DNA of 64,000 bases, taken from the NCBI GenBank assembly GCA_963772335.1, contig CAVYXF010000003.1, positions 434,001-498,000 on the forward strand. The letters are read 5' to 3'. Under the pieces are notes generated by a model. That model had not been told where the DNA came from. It saw nothing but the letters and a program-made list of their open reading frames with translations, and did not search any database. Origin of the DNA: CAVYXF01 sp963772335. Lineage in GTDB: Bacteria > Pseudomonadota > Alphaproteobacteria > Rhizobiales > Rhodomicrobiaceae. This document shows, piece after piece, positions 1 to 8,157 of this stretch. Made by a program: the position numbers and the translations under genes. Every line of letters starts with the position of its first letter. Position 1 is the stretch's first letter.

Positions 1-1
1 C

Positions 2-409
2 AATATCCGGTTGCGGCGCGGCTCCTATATCTACGCGTCCTGCTGGGACGGCTACGAAGGCTGGTGTCAGGTACGCACCCGCTATTTCAAGAATATGTTC
101 CTGCCTCGCTATGCGCTTGATAGCGCTTACGGCGGCTATCACTCGCACAATTACCATGACGGTAGCTATTCCTACGACGACTGTTACTACAAAGAAAGCT
201 ACCCTTACCAATATGGTGGGTCTCGGACGGGCTGCTACGACAGCTACGACGGTGGCTATAAAGGCGGCGGCTATGGCCACAGATACGGCAGCTACAAATA
301 TAGTGGCTATGCCTATGGCTATAGGCGCGGGCATAGCAGGCACGGCGGCTATGACCGGGACGATTACTCCGGTGATGGCCATGGCGACGGTTACGATCAC
401 GACGATTGA
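2..409 (+). CDS. Tyr/Gly-rich protein with SH3-like N-terminal part, 5' partial
   Basis: The frame is open to the left window edge, so the true start lies upstream; an internal TTG at 11 is only a nominal start. The first 35 or so residues (LRRGSYIYASCWDGYEGWC and what follows) have the spacing of a bacterial SH3-type domain, with a short Gly turn and then a Cys-Trp stretch. From about residue 40 to the end the chain is low complexity: Tyr, Gly, Ser, His and Asp, with many GGY, SY and GYG steps, and it ends in an acidic His/Asp tail (GDGYDHDD). Such proteins are usually exported and cell-wall or surface associated, but no signal peptide can be seen because the N-terminus is missing. Function unknown. 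The tail could be disordered, metal-binding or adhesive; that is speculation. Confidence 0.6.
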   Translation, partial: NIRLRRGSYIYASCWDGYEGWCQVRTRYFKNMFLPRYALDSAYGGYHSHNYHDGSYSYDDCYYKESYPYQYGGSRTGCYDSYDGGYKGGGYGHRYGSYKYSGYAYGYRRGHSRHGGYDRDDYSGDGHGDGYDHDD

Positions 410-468
410 TCGTTCGCCTGCCTCGGACTTCAATTTCCGGCGATCCCAGCGTCCGGCGACGCTGGGTG

Positions 469-2667
469 TCAGCCCTCGATCTTGGAGAAGTCGGCGACTT
501 CGACGGTCGCCGCGCGAATTTGCGAAAGCAGCTTCAGCCGATTTTCGCGCAAATCCGCTTCCGGTGCGTTCACCGTGACCTTGTCGAAGAACGCATCGAC
601 CGGCGCGCGGAGCCTGGCAAGGGCTGACATCGCGCCCTCGAAGTCCTCCGCGTCCAGCGCCCGCCGGGCATCCTTCGTCACCTCGGCAATGGCTTTGGCA
701 AGCGCCTTTTCTTCCGGGAGCTTGAACAGCTCGACATCCGGCGCGCCGGCATAGTCGCGCTTGTCTTTCTTTTCTTCGATTCTGAGGATGTTCTGCGCGC
801 GGCGCACGCCGGTCAGCAGGTTGGCGCCGTCCTCGGTTTCGAGGAACCGGCCGAGCGCCTCGACCCGCCGGACGATCATCAGGAGATCGTCCTGGCCGCC
901 GAGCGAGAACACCGCATCGATCAGGTCGTGACGCGCGCCGCGTTCACGCAGATGGACTTTCAGCCGGTCGGCGAAGAAGCCGAGCAGATCGTCGGCCTGC
1001 GCGACCGCCTTCTCGATGTCGACGGTATGGGCGTCGCGGATCGCAGCGGAGATTTCCTGGTGCAGCGCGGTGCTGAGCTTGAGCCCCTTCTCCGCGACGG
1101 CGATGCCGATCGCCTGAGCAATGGCTTCGCCCCGCTGCCGCCCATGCTCAATGCGGATCATGCTGGTTACGATCGGGGCACGCAGCGCCAGCCGCAGCTC
1201 GTTCTCAAGCACCGTGCGCACGATGCCAAGTGCCGCCCGGCGCAGTGCATAGGGGTCCTTCGAGCCTGTAGGCTTTTCGTCGATGGCCCAGAAGCCGACC
1301 AGCATGTCGAGCTTATCCGCGAGCGCGGCGGCAATCGAGACGGGATTCGCTGGCACGCTGTCGCCCTGCCCGGCGGGTTTGTAATGATCGGCGATGGCAT
1401 CGGCGATTTCCGGATCGATGTCCTGCTCCAGCGCGATGTAGCGGCCGATCATGCCCTGCAGCTCGGGAAACTCGCCGACGGTTTCGGAAACCAGATCAGC
1501 CTTGGCGAGCTGGGCGGCGCGCTCGGCCTTGTCCGGGTCGGCGCCAACCATTGGCGCCAGCTCGCGGGCGAGCCACGCCAAGCGCTTGATCCGCTCACCC
1601 TGGGTGCCGAGCTTTTCATGGAAGGTGATCTCGTCGAGCGCCGGCAGCAGACTATCGAGCCGGCGCCGCCGATCATTGTCCCAGAAGAATTTCGCATCCG
1701 ACAGCCGCGCCCGGATCACCCGCTCATTGCCAGCGATGATCGCCTTGCCGCCGTCGCGCGCCTCCTGATTGGCGACCAGCAGGAAGCGGTTGGCGAGCGC
1801 CCCGCTTGCCGGCTGGCGCAGCGAGAAGCACTTTTGATGCGCCTTCATTGCCGTGATCAGCACTTCCTGCGGCACGCCGAGAAAGTTCTCATCGAAGGCG
1901 CCCGCCAGCACGACCGGCCATTCCGCGAGCCCGGCATTCTCCTCGACCAGCGCCTCGTCCTCCACCAGCGCCAGCCGCTCGGCGCCGGCGAGCTTGCGGG
2001 CATCTTCGGCGATGGTGCGGATACGCTTGCCGCGCTCCAGCACGACATTGGCGGCGTGCAGCTTCGCCCCGTAATCGGCGTAGTCGCGTACGGCAATGCC
2101 AGCTCCGCCTTGCGGCGCGCGCCGGTGTCCATAAGTGACATTGCCGCTTTCGATGCCCTCGACCGCAAACGGGACGACTTCACCGTCAAGGAGGCAGAGC
2201 ATGGAATGCAACGGGCGCACCCAGCGCAGCCGGCCGGCGCCCCAGCGCATGGATTTCGGCCAGGGGAATTTGCGGATCACCTCGGGCACAATGCGCGCGA
2301 TGATCTCGGCGGCCGGCTGGCCGGGCTTTTCGATGATCGCGACGTAGAAATCCCCCTTGCCGTCATTGCGGGTTTGGCAATCATCTAGGCTGGCGAGGCC
2401 GGCTGAGCGCAGAAAGCCTTCCACGGCCTTCTCCGGCGCACCCACTCGTGGGCCCTTGCGCTCCTCGCGCACATCGGCAGAGCGGGCGGGCAAGTCCTCG
2501 AGATGGAGCACCAGACGTCGCGGACCCGATTCCGCCTCGGCACCGCTGAAGCTGAGGCCGGCCTCGCTCAGGCTGTCGGTGACCAGCCGCTTGAGGTCTT
2601 CAGCGGCCCGGGCCTGCATGCGGGCGGGAATTTCTTCGGAGAACAATTCGAGGAGGAGATTGGCCAT
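469..2667 (-). CDS. glyS: Glycyl-tRNA synthetase beta subunit
   Basis: The tetrameric (alpha2beta2) bacterial glycyl-tRNA synthetase charges tRNA-Gly; the beta chain carries the tRNA-recognition domains. The N-terminus MANLLLELFSEEIPARM is the family hallmark, and conserved stretches such as FLLVANQEARDGG, RLSDAKFFWDND and GSKDPYALRRAALGI are present, ending in an anticodon-binding-like helical region. I chose the ATG at 2667 because family members begin immediately before LLLELFSEEIP. An ATG at 2679, preceded by a GGGGG tract, is a close alternative. The length of 732 aa is normal for alphaproteobacteria. The alpha subunit gene glyQ, often adjacent in related genomes, is not in this window. 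Upstream lies a 38-bp tandem array rather than a gene. Confidence 0.97.
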   Translation of the reverse strand: MANLLLELFSEEIPARMQARAAEDLKRLVTDSLSEAGLSFSGAEAESGPRRLVLHLEDLPARSADVREERKGPRVGAPEKAVEGFLRSAGLASLDDCQTRNDGKGDFYVAIIEKPGQPAAEIIARIVPEVIRKFPWPKSMRWGAGRLRWVRPLHSMLCLLDGEVVPFAVEGIESGNVTYGHRRAPQGGAGIAVRDYADYGAKLHAANVVLERGKRIRTIAEDARKLAGAERLALVEDEALVEENAGLAEWPVVLAGAFDENFLGVPQEVLITAMKAHQKCFSLRQPASGALANRFLLVANQEARDGGKAIIAGNERVIRARLSDAKFFWDNDRRRRLDSLLPALDEITFHEKLGTQGERIKRLAWLARELAPMVGADPDKAERAAQLAKADLVSETVGEFPELQGMIGRYIALEQDIDPEIADAIADHYKPAGQGDSVPANPVSIAAALADKLDMLVGFWAIDEKPTGSKDPYALRRAALGIVRTVLENELRLALRAPIVTSMIRIEHGRQRGEAIAQAIGIAVAEKGLKLSTALHQEISAAIRDAHTVDIEKAVAQADDLLGFFADRLKVHLRERGARHDLIDAVFSLGGQDDLLMIVRRVEALGRFLETEDGANLLTGVRRAQNILRIEEKKDKRDYAGAPDVELFKLPEEKALAKAIAEVTKDARRALDAEDFEGAMSALARLRAPVDAFFDKVTVNAPEADLRENRLKLLSQIRAATVEVADFSKIEG

Positions 2668-2737
2668 CGGGGAATCCATGAATTTGCCCCCATCGCTATG
2701 CGGCGGCGGCGCAAGAAACGCAACCAAAACGACTGGA

Positions 2738-2950
2738 GCGGACGTTTATCGTCCGCGACCAACAAAGAACCTCAAGCGGACGTTTATCGTCCGCGACCAA
2801 CAAAGAACCTTAAGCGGACGTTTATCGTCGGCGACCAACAAAGAACCTCAAGCGGACGTTTATCGTCCGCGACCAACAAAGAACCTCAAGCAGACGTTTA
2901 TCGTCCGCGACCAATAAAGAACCTCAAGCGGACGTTTATCGTCCGCAACC
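2738..2950. repeat. Tandem array of about 5.6 copies of a 38-bp unit, each with a palindrome
   Basis: Units start at 2738, 2776, 2814, 2852, 2890 and 2928; the last is cut after about 23 bp. Each unit is a 19-bp hairpin half (GCGGACGTTTATCGTCCGC, a 7-bp stem with loop TTTAT) followed by a 19-bp linker (GACCAACAAAGAACCTCAA). Variants: unit 2 linker has CTTAA, unit 3 has GTCGGC in the right arm (one broken pair), unit 5 has GCAGAC in the left arm and AATAAAG in its linker. The period is not a multiple of 3, so apparent reading frames through it change register and are not coding. It lies between glyS and moaD, about 70 bp upstream of the glyS start, so it could be part of the glyS leader or promoter region. 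Confidence 0.95.
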
Positions 2951-3119
2951 GACGAGAAGCGGCGTGATCCGCCCGGCTTAGCGCAACGATGCCGCTGTGC
3001 GCGGGCGCCATGGAAAAGCGCACGGCCGGGACGAAGAAACGGCGCATCCGGCCGAACAAAGAAACACCACTGGACAAATTGCGAGAAAGTAGTCCGGCGG
3101 GCTAGCCAAAAATGGAGGC
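2951..3119. other. Non-coding spacer downstream of the tandem array and of moaD
   Basis: Together with the array this makes a gene-free stretch of about 450 bp between the glyS start and the moaD stop. I see no tRNA, convincing reading frame or terminator in this part. Confidence 0.6.
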
Positions 3120-3377
3120 TCAGCCGCCCGTCACTGGTGGGAAGAAGGCAATCTCCTGCGCGCCCTTGACCGGCGCCGAGTGCTTCACATGGGTCTGGTC
3201 GATCGCGGCGCGGATCACCTCGGCGCGTTCGAAGGCTGCGGCATATTCCGGTCCGCGGCTTTTCAGCCAGCGGATGACATCGCCGACCGTCTCGGCTTCC
3301 GCCGGCAGCTCCACGCGCTCCTCGGCGACGCCTGCCTTCTCGCGCACCCAGGCAAAATAACGAAGTGTCACGCTCAT
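3120..3377 (-). CDS. moaD: Molybdopterin synthase sulfur-carrier subunit MoaD
   Basis: An 85-residue ubiquitin-fold protein that ends in Gly-Gly (FFPPVTGG), the C-terminus that is adenylated and thiocarboxylated so that it can donate sulfur to precursor Z in molybdenum cofactor synthesis. The N-terminal beta strand MSVTLRYFAWVREKAGV is typical of the family. It acts in the cytoplasm with the catalytic subunit MoaE, which is not in this window: the stretch just downstream is non-coding and ends in the repeat array. The ATG overlaps the pgsA stop by 4 bp (ATGA), so the two genes are translationally coupled. Confidence 0.93.
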   Translation of the reverse strand: MSVTLRYFAWVREKAGVAEERVELPAEAETVGDVIRWLKSRGPEYAAAFERAEVIRAAIDQTHVKHSAPVKGAQEIAFFPPVTGG

Positions 3378-3973
3378 TGGATTTGCTCGCTGATCACATG
3401 TTTCAGCCCGGCCCGGAAATAGTCAAAGCCGGTATAGATGGTGAGGAGGGCGGCGATCCACAGGAGTGCCAAGCCGAGCGAGGTTGCGCAGCCGCAGACC
3501 GCGTTGCCCGCATCATCCGCGAGCAGGAAACAGAGCGCCACCATCTGCGCGCCGGTCTTCCATTTCGCCAGGCGGCTGACCGCGACCATCACCCGAAGCT
3601 CGGCCAGGAACTCGCGAAGACCCGACACCAGGATCTCCCGGGAGAGGATGATCAGCGCCGCCCAAAGCGACCAGCCAGAAATCGTTTGATCGGCAACCAG
3701 CATCAAGAGCGTTGCCCCAACCAGGAGCTTGTCCGCGATCGGGTCCAGCATGCGCCCGAGCGGCGATTGCTGACCCCAGGCGCGGGCGACGTAGCCGTCG
3801 AGGAAATCGGTGATGCTCGCCAGGAGAAAGATGCTGACCGCCAGCCAGTTCTTCACCGTCCCATCCAGGAAGAACAGCACCATCGCAACCAGCGGCACTG
3901 CCGCAAGCCGAGCATAGGTTAGGAGGTTCGGCAGGCTTAGGGGTTGTGTTCTCGGCACGGCTTGTTCCATCAT
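3374..3973 (-). CDS. pgsA: CDP-diacylglycerol-glycerol-3-phosphate 3-phosphatidyltransferase
   Basis: Makes phosphatidylglycerophosphate, the committed step to phosphatidylglycerol and cardiolipin, at the inner membrane. The CDP-alcohol phosphatidyltransferase signature DG-x2-AR-x8-G-x3-D-x3-D is intact (DGYVARAWGQQSPLGRMLDP, then IAD). Around it are four or more hydrophobic segments, as expected. An upstream TTG at 4006 would add 11 residues, but the ATG at 3973 starts closer to the conserved LSLPNLLTYAR, giving 199 aa. It overlaps moaD by 4 bp. In many rhizobia uvrC precedes pgsA; here the upstream gene is a divergent SDR instead. Confidence 0.95.
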   Translation of the reverse strand: MMEQAVPRTQPLSLPNLLTYARLAAVPLVAMVLFFLDGTVKNWLAVSIFLLASITDFLDGYVARAWGQQSPLGRMLDPIADKLLVGATLLMLVADQTISGWSLWAALIILSREILVSGLREFLAELRVMVAVSRLAKWKTGAQMVALCFLLADDAGNAVCGCATSLGLALLWIAALLTIYTGFDYFRAGLKHVISEQIQ

Positions 3974-4092
3974 GCGCACCAGACCATTTGAGGCCGCTCG
4001 CGTCAATGGCCCGTGGCCCGCTGACGACCCTTTGATCGGGCGTGATTGGCCCCGACCGGTGTTGTCGGCCCGCGTCTATCTGCGGAGATAAA

Positions 4093-4890
4093 ATGGGAAT
4101 GACTTTTTCAGGAAAAACGGTGATCGTCACCGGCGCGGCCAAAGGCATCGGCCAGGCGATCGCTGCACAATTCGCGGCCGAATCGGCGGCGGTAATTCTC
4201 GTCGATATCGATGCAAGCGAGGGCGCGGCCGCTGCGGAGGCGCTGCAGGGCGCCGGCCATAGCGCACAATTCATGCGCTGCGATATCGGCGCGAGCGACG
4301 AGGTGGCGGCACTGTTCGACGATATTGCCGCAAAGGAGCGCCGCGTCGATGTGCTCGTCAACAACGCCGGAATTATCGACAGCGCCGACTTCCTCGACCT
4401 GACCGAGCATGATTTCGACCGCGTGATGCGCACGAATGTGAAAGGCGCTTTTCTCATGGGCCAAGCGGCGGCGCGGCAGATGGTCGCCCAGGTCGAAGCG
4501 GGCGAGACACCCGGTGCGATCGTCAACCTGTCATCGGTGAATTCCAAGTTCGCATTGCCCGATCATGCGGCCTATTCCATCTCCAAGGGCGGCATTGCCC
4601 AGCTCACCAAGGTGATGGCGCTCGCGCTTGCGCCATACGGCATTCGCGCCAACGCCATCGGCCCGGGCAGCATTATGACGGCGATGCTCGAGAAGGTGAT
4701 GACCGATGCCGTGGCCAGACGGCGGATTCTGTCGCGAACCCCGCTCGGCCGGATCGGCACGCCGGAGGAGATCGCCAATATCGCCGTGTTCCTCGCCAGC
4801 GATCAGGCCAGCTACATCACCGGCCAGACCATCTTCGCCGATGGCGGACGCTTGCCGCTGAACTATACGGTTGCGGTCAGGGAAGAGTAG
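4093..4890 (+). CDS. Short-chain dehydrogenase/reductase (classical SDR)
   Basis: A 265-aa NAD(P)-dependent oxidoreductase. Motifs seen: the cofactor-binding TGAAKGIG near residue 12, NNAG in the middle, the active-site pair in AAYSISKGG (YxxxK), and the C-terminal ITGQTIFADGG typical of the fatty acid/sugar-type SDRs. An acidic residue after the second strand (LVDIDASEG) suggests NAD(H) preference. The ATG at 4093 has GGAGAT just upstream, whereas the longer frame from 4042 lacks such a site. It is monocistronic, divergent from pgsA and convergent with the response regulator, whose stop is 4 bp away. The substrate cannot be told from sequence. Confidence 0.92.
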   Translation: MGMTFSGKTVIVTGAAKGIGQAIAAQFAAESAAVILVDIDASEGAAAAEALQGAGHSAQFMRCDIGASDEVAALFDDIAAKERRVDVLVNNAGIIDSADFLDLTEHDFDRVMRTNVKGAFLMGQAAARQMVAQVEAGETPGAIVNLSSVNSKFALPDHAAYSISKGGIAQLTKVMALALAPYGIRANAIGPGSIMTAMLEKVMTDAVARRRILSRTPLGRIGTPEEIANIAVFLASDQASYITGQTIFADGGRLPLNYTVAVREE

Positions 4891-4894
4891 GCGG

Positions 4895-5515
4895 TCACGC
4901 GCGGTCCTTCGCGAGCAGCATCGCCATCTGGAACAGGTGCGAGATGGTGCGCGCCCTCATCTTGCGCATCAGCGCGGCGCGGTGATGCTCGGCGGTGCGC
5001 GTGCTGATGTTGAGCCGGGCGGCAACCAGCTTGTTGGGCAGCCCCTCGATCAGAAGGGCCATCACCTCGCGCTCCCGGGCGGTCAGCGCTTCATAGAGCT
5101 CATGCGCAAGGCGCGCTTTTACCCTTTCGTCCTCGCGTTCCTTGAAGCGCAAACGCGCTTCCTCCACCAACTCCAGGAGCGTTTCGGGATCGAACGGCTT
5201 TTCAACAAAATGCACTGCGCCATGGCGCATGGCTTCGACCGCCATAGGCACATTGCCATGACCGCTGATCATGATCAGGGCGTTCTCGACATTGCGCGCC
5301 TTCAGCGCTTTGAGGAGATCGAGCCCGCTCATCCTCGGCAGGCAGACATCGACCAGGCCGCAAACCGGCTGGCCTGCAGGGAGTGCCGCGAGGAAGTCCT
5401 CCGCCGATTCGAAGGGCTGGCTGGCAATGCCCGACCGGGCAAGGAGAAGGGTAAGCGCCTCGCGGATGCGGGCATCGTCGTCGATGACATAGACGGGCGG
5501 TGCTCCTGTCATCAT
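4895..5515 (-). CDS. FixJ/NarL-type response regulator
   Basis: A 206-aa two-component regulator. The receiver domain (about 1-125) has the acidic pocket DDD12-14, phosphoacceptor D56 (GLVDVCLPRMSG) and K106 (VEKPF). The C-terminal LuxR-type helix-turn-helix runs from LTAREREVMALL to STRTAEHHRAALMRKM. The start is the ATG at 5515, behind GGAGGGGGG; it overlaps the kinase stop (ATGA), so the pair is translationally coupled. A longer in-frame extension to 5584 lies inside the kinase gene and is not needed. It is presumably phosphorylated by the adjacent MASE1 kinase. Candidate targets are its own operon or the divergent terC-like gene (inference). Confidence 0.95.
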   Translation of the reverse strand: MMTGAPPVYVIDDDARIREALTLLLARSGIASQPFESAEDFLAALPAGQPVCGLVDVCLPRMSGLDLLKALKARNVENALIMISGHGNVPMAVEAMRHGAVHFVEKPFDPETLLELVEEARLRFKEREDERVKARLAHELYEALTAREREVMALLIEGLPNKLVAARLNISTRTAEHHRAALMRKMRARTISHLFQMAMLLAKDRA

Positions 5516-7245
5516 ACCCCCCTCCCCACCCTGGGAAATTCCACGAGAAAGCGCGTTCCCTCCGGGTTCACCGCCTCCCACCACAGCCGGCCGCCATGAT
5601 GGACGACGATCTGGCGGCTGAGCGCGAGGCCCAGCCCCATCCCATGCGCCTTCGTCGAGATGAAGGGCTCGTAAAGCCGCTCGGCGACTTCAGCGGCTAG
5701 CCCCGCGCCATTATCCTCCACGATCAGGCGCACGGCACTTTCGTCCGCCTCCGTCCTGACCAGCACGCGGGCGCGGCTGCCGTCGCGGGCCGATGCCGCC
5801 TCGACCGCGTTGGTGACCAGGTTGAGCAGCACCTGCTCGATCTGGATGGAATCGGCCTCGATCATGGGAACGGCGGCGAGATCGAACGAGAATTGGACGT
5901 TGTTTCGCGCCGCTTCCGCACGCAGTACATCCGCCAGGCGCATGACCAGCGACGAGAGATCGACCGGCACTGCCTCGCCGCTGCCGTGGGAGATGAACTC
6001 GCGCAAGGCCCCGAGCACCTCTTGGGCGCGGCGCATTTCGGCGGTTGCGATCTTCAGGCTCCCGACGATTTCGTCCCGGCCTGCGCTCGAAACGCCCTTC
6101 TGCGAGGCCTGGCGCAGTGCGACATGGATATGTGTCGCCACTGTCGAGAGCGGCTGGCTGATCTGGTGCGCGATGGCGACGCCCATCGCCCCGGCGGTGG
6201 TGTTGCGTGCCATACGGGCGAGCTCGGCCTGCTGAATCTTGGCGCGCGCCTCCGATTGCCGGCGCTCGGTCACCGAGGCGCCGAGCAGCAGGCCGGTTGC
6301 GACAAGCGCCAGCATCAGCATCTGCAGCCCGATGAACGCCCCGGCGTCATAGTCCACCACTTCGGTAACCGTCAGCAGGGCGAGTTGCGCCAGCAGCACG
6401 GCAAACGCGGCTCCGGCGTAGCCGTCCCGGACCGCCACCCAGATCACCGGCAGGAACAGAAGATAGAAAAACTGATGATCATCGGAGTCCGTCAGGCCGA
6501 ACATGCACCACAGCGCGAACCCAAGGCCGGCTGCGAACAAGACGACATCGGTGCCGATCACACGCGGGCTGCGTTCGGTGCCGCGCGTTCTCAAGATCAG
6601 CAGAGCCGCGACTGCCGGCATGGCGATGATGACGCCAAGCGTATCGCCGACCCAGGAATGAATGAGCGCCGTTGCAAGCTGATCGCGTGGAATGTCGCCG
6701 GCAAGAAACAGCGCGCCGCAGGCCAGCAAAGCACTAAGCAGTGCGCCGAACGGAACCAGCGTGAGCAGGCTTGCCACATCCTGCATGGCACCGCGCCCGA
6801 GCCGAAAGCCGGCTCGCCTCAGGCCGGCGGCGAGCGCGGTATAGCCGGCCGCCAGCAGCGCACTTGACGTGATGGTGCCGGTAAAACTGTGCGGATTGTC
6901 GTGAATGAAGCCGCTGGAGATCAGCGCGGCCATGAACAGAAGCGGCGCATAGGCCAGCCCGCGTGTCAGCAGTAGAACGAGGCTAGCGGCAGGCGATGGA
7001 TTCCACAGGGCGATGTCCTGAAAAGCGTAGCTGTGAAACCGGCTCGCCCATTCGAGGGCAAGATAGACGGCGAGATAAAGATAGAGATCGAGGCCTCGGC
7101 CGTGCCACGGACGGGGGAGCCGCGAAAGGCCGCGCAGCGCTTCAACTGTCGCGCCGGCCGGGTCTCTATGGTGCAAAAGCCGTATCACCTGCATCGCATT
7201 GGTATGCCAGAGTTGAAGATTGGGAACCAATCTGCGCAAATCCAA
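5512..7245 (-). CDS. MASE1-domain sensor histidine kinase (FixL/DctB-like core)
   Basis: 577 aa. The N-terminal half has about eight hydrophobic segments with the MASE1 hallmark WVGDTLGVIIAMPAVAAL, a membrane-embedded sensor whose ligand is unknown. It is followed by a dimerisation helix with phosphoacceptor H360 (AHQISQPLSTV), then an HATPase domain with N-box NLVTNAVEAA, G1 DNGAGL and G2 GMGLGLAL. The H-box resembles the FixL group. The nominal start is TTG at 7245 behind GGTGGGG. An ATG at 7194 is possible and would remove the first 17 residues without touching a domain. The stop overlaps the start of the response regulator gene, forming a two-gene operon. Confidence 0.93.
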   Translation of the reverse strand: MDLRRLVPNLQLWHTNAMQVIRLLHHRDPAGATVEALRGLSRLPRPWHGRGLDLYLYLAVYLALEWASRFHSYAFQDIALWNPSPAASLVLLLTRGLAYAPLLFMAALISSGFIHDNPHSFTGTITSSALLAAGYTALAAGLRRAGFRLGRGAMQDVASLLTLVPFGALLSALLACGALFLAGDIPRDQLATALIHSWVGDTLGVIIAMPAVAALLILRTRGTERSPRVIGTDVVLFAAGLGFALWCMFGLTDSDDHQFFYLLFLPVIWVAVRDGYAGAAFAVLLAQLALLTVTEVVDYDAGAFIGLQMLMLALVATGLLLGASVTERRQSEARAKIQQAELARMARNTTAGAMGVAIAHQISQPLSTVATHIHVALRQASQKGVSSAGRDEIVGSLKIATAEMRRAQEVLGALREFISHGSGEAVPVDLSSLVMRLADVLRAEAARNNVQFSFDLAAVPMIEADSIQIEQVLLNLVTNAVEAASARDGSRARVLVRTEADESAVRLIVEDNGAGLAAEVAERLYEPFISTKAHGMGLGLALSRQIVVHHGGRLWWEAVNPEGTRFLVEFPRVGRGV

Positions 7246-7259
7246 GGGAGCCCCACCTA

Positions 7260-7348
7260 GGTAAAATTACCCAATCTCCCTAAACCACTGCGAATTTCGC
7301 GCTTTTCTACACCGATCCCCTCATGTGAGGTCTGGGTATATCTCCCTA
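7260..7348. promoter_or_regulatory. Candidate operator region between the sensor kinase and the terC-like gene
   Basis: This divergent intergenic region holds an inverted repeat GGTAA-AA-TTACC at 7260-7271 and two direct copies of ATCTCCCTA at 7274-7282 and 7340-7348 (66 bp apart). On the other strand both read TAGGGAGAT followed by a GGGTA/TACCC-type element. Repeated half-sites between a regulator operon and its divergent neighbour suggest binding sites for the FixJ-type regulator. This is inference only. Confidence 0.35.
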
Positions 7349-7474
7349 GAGCCGGACCGGTCTCCCCGCACTACCTTTCTAACAAGTATACGCGCTGAGC
7401 TGGTGCTGCGATGCCCGGCCCCGCGCACGCTTGGGGAACGTCCTTCACTACGAGGCGGCGGGGACAAAGACGGA

Positions 7475-8146
7475 ATGGAAGACCTTTCCACGCAGCTGGT
7501 TGCGCTGCTGCAGATCATCGTCATAGACGTCGTGCTTGCGGGCGATAACGCTATCGTCGTCGGGCTTGCGGCCTCGCGGGTTGAGCCGGAGCTCCGCGCC
7601 AAGGTGATCTTCTGGGGGATTGCCGGCGCGGTCGTGCTGCGCATCATGTTCGCCGCCATCACCACCCAGCTGCTGGCGATCGTCGGCCTCACCTTTGCAG
7701 GCGGCATTCTCCTGCTCTGGGTCTGCTGGAAGATGTATCGCGAGATCCGCAGCGGGTCGATAGACCATTCAGGGCCGCATCCTGTCGGTGCAGCCGTTGC
7801 GTCCGATGCCGCCCGCCCGATGGGGTTCCGCACCGCCGTGTTTCAGATCGTCCTCGCCGACGTCTCAATGTCGCTCGACAATGTGCTGGCCGTAGCTGGC
7901 GCCGCAAAGGGCCATATCTGGGTACTGGCGGTTGGCCTCGTGCTTTCGATCGCGCTCATGGCGATCGCCGCCTCGTTCATTGCCAAACTCTTGGCCCGCT
8001 ATCACTGGGTCACCTGGATTGGCCTTGCCATCATCCTGTTCGTTGCGCTCGACATGATCTGGCGCGGAACCATGGAGCTGCAGCATTTCGTGGCAGCCCA
8101 AGGTGGCCCCGCGAGCTTCGCCGATCTGATCGCAGGGGTGTTTTAG
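7475..8146 (+). CDS. TerC/YjbE-family integral membrane protein
   Basis: 223 aa with about seven hydrophobic segments. Two acidic intramembrane motifs are diagnostic of the TerC fold: AGDNAIVV near residue 23 and SLDNVLAV near residue 132. The family (PF03741) includes proteins linked to tellurite resistance and, in several bacteria, to manganese export; the precise substrate cannot be read from sequence. The ATG at 7475 starts directly before the first membrane helix; the upstream 50 codons of open frame (from 7325) look non-coding. It is followed after 11 bp by a small membrane protein gene, so the two are probably cotranscribed. It is divergent from the MASE1 kinase-regulator operon. Confidence 0.9.
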   Translation: MEDLSTQLVALLQIIVIDVVLAGDNAIVVGLAASRVEPELRAKVIFWGIAGAVVLRIMFAAITTQLLAIVGLTFAGGILLLWVCWKMYREIRSGSIDHSGPHPVGAAVASDAARPMGFRTAVFQIVLADVSMSLDNVLAVAGAAKGHIWVLAVGLVLSIALMAIAASFIAKLLARYHWVTWIGLAIILFVALDMIWRGTMELQHFVAAQGGPASFADLIAGVF

Positions 8147-8157
8147 GAGGGCTTGCC

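Noticed and set aside
928..2388. Long open frame on the plus strand opposite glyS
   Set aside because: It is the antisense shadow of glyS and has no recognisable domain. High GC makes such frames common.
2738..2950. CRISPR array
   Set aside because: The whole 38-bp unit, including what would be spacer, is repeated with few changes, so there are no variable spacers; no cas gene is present.
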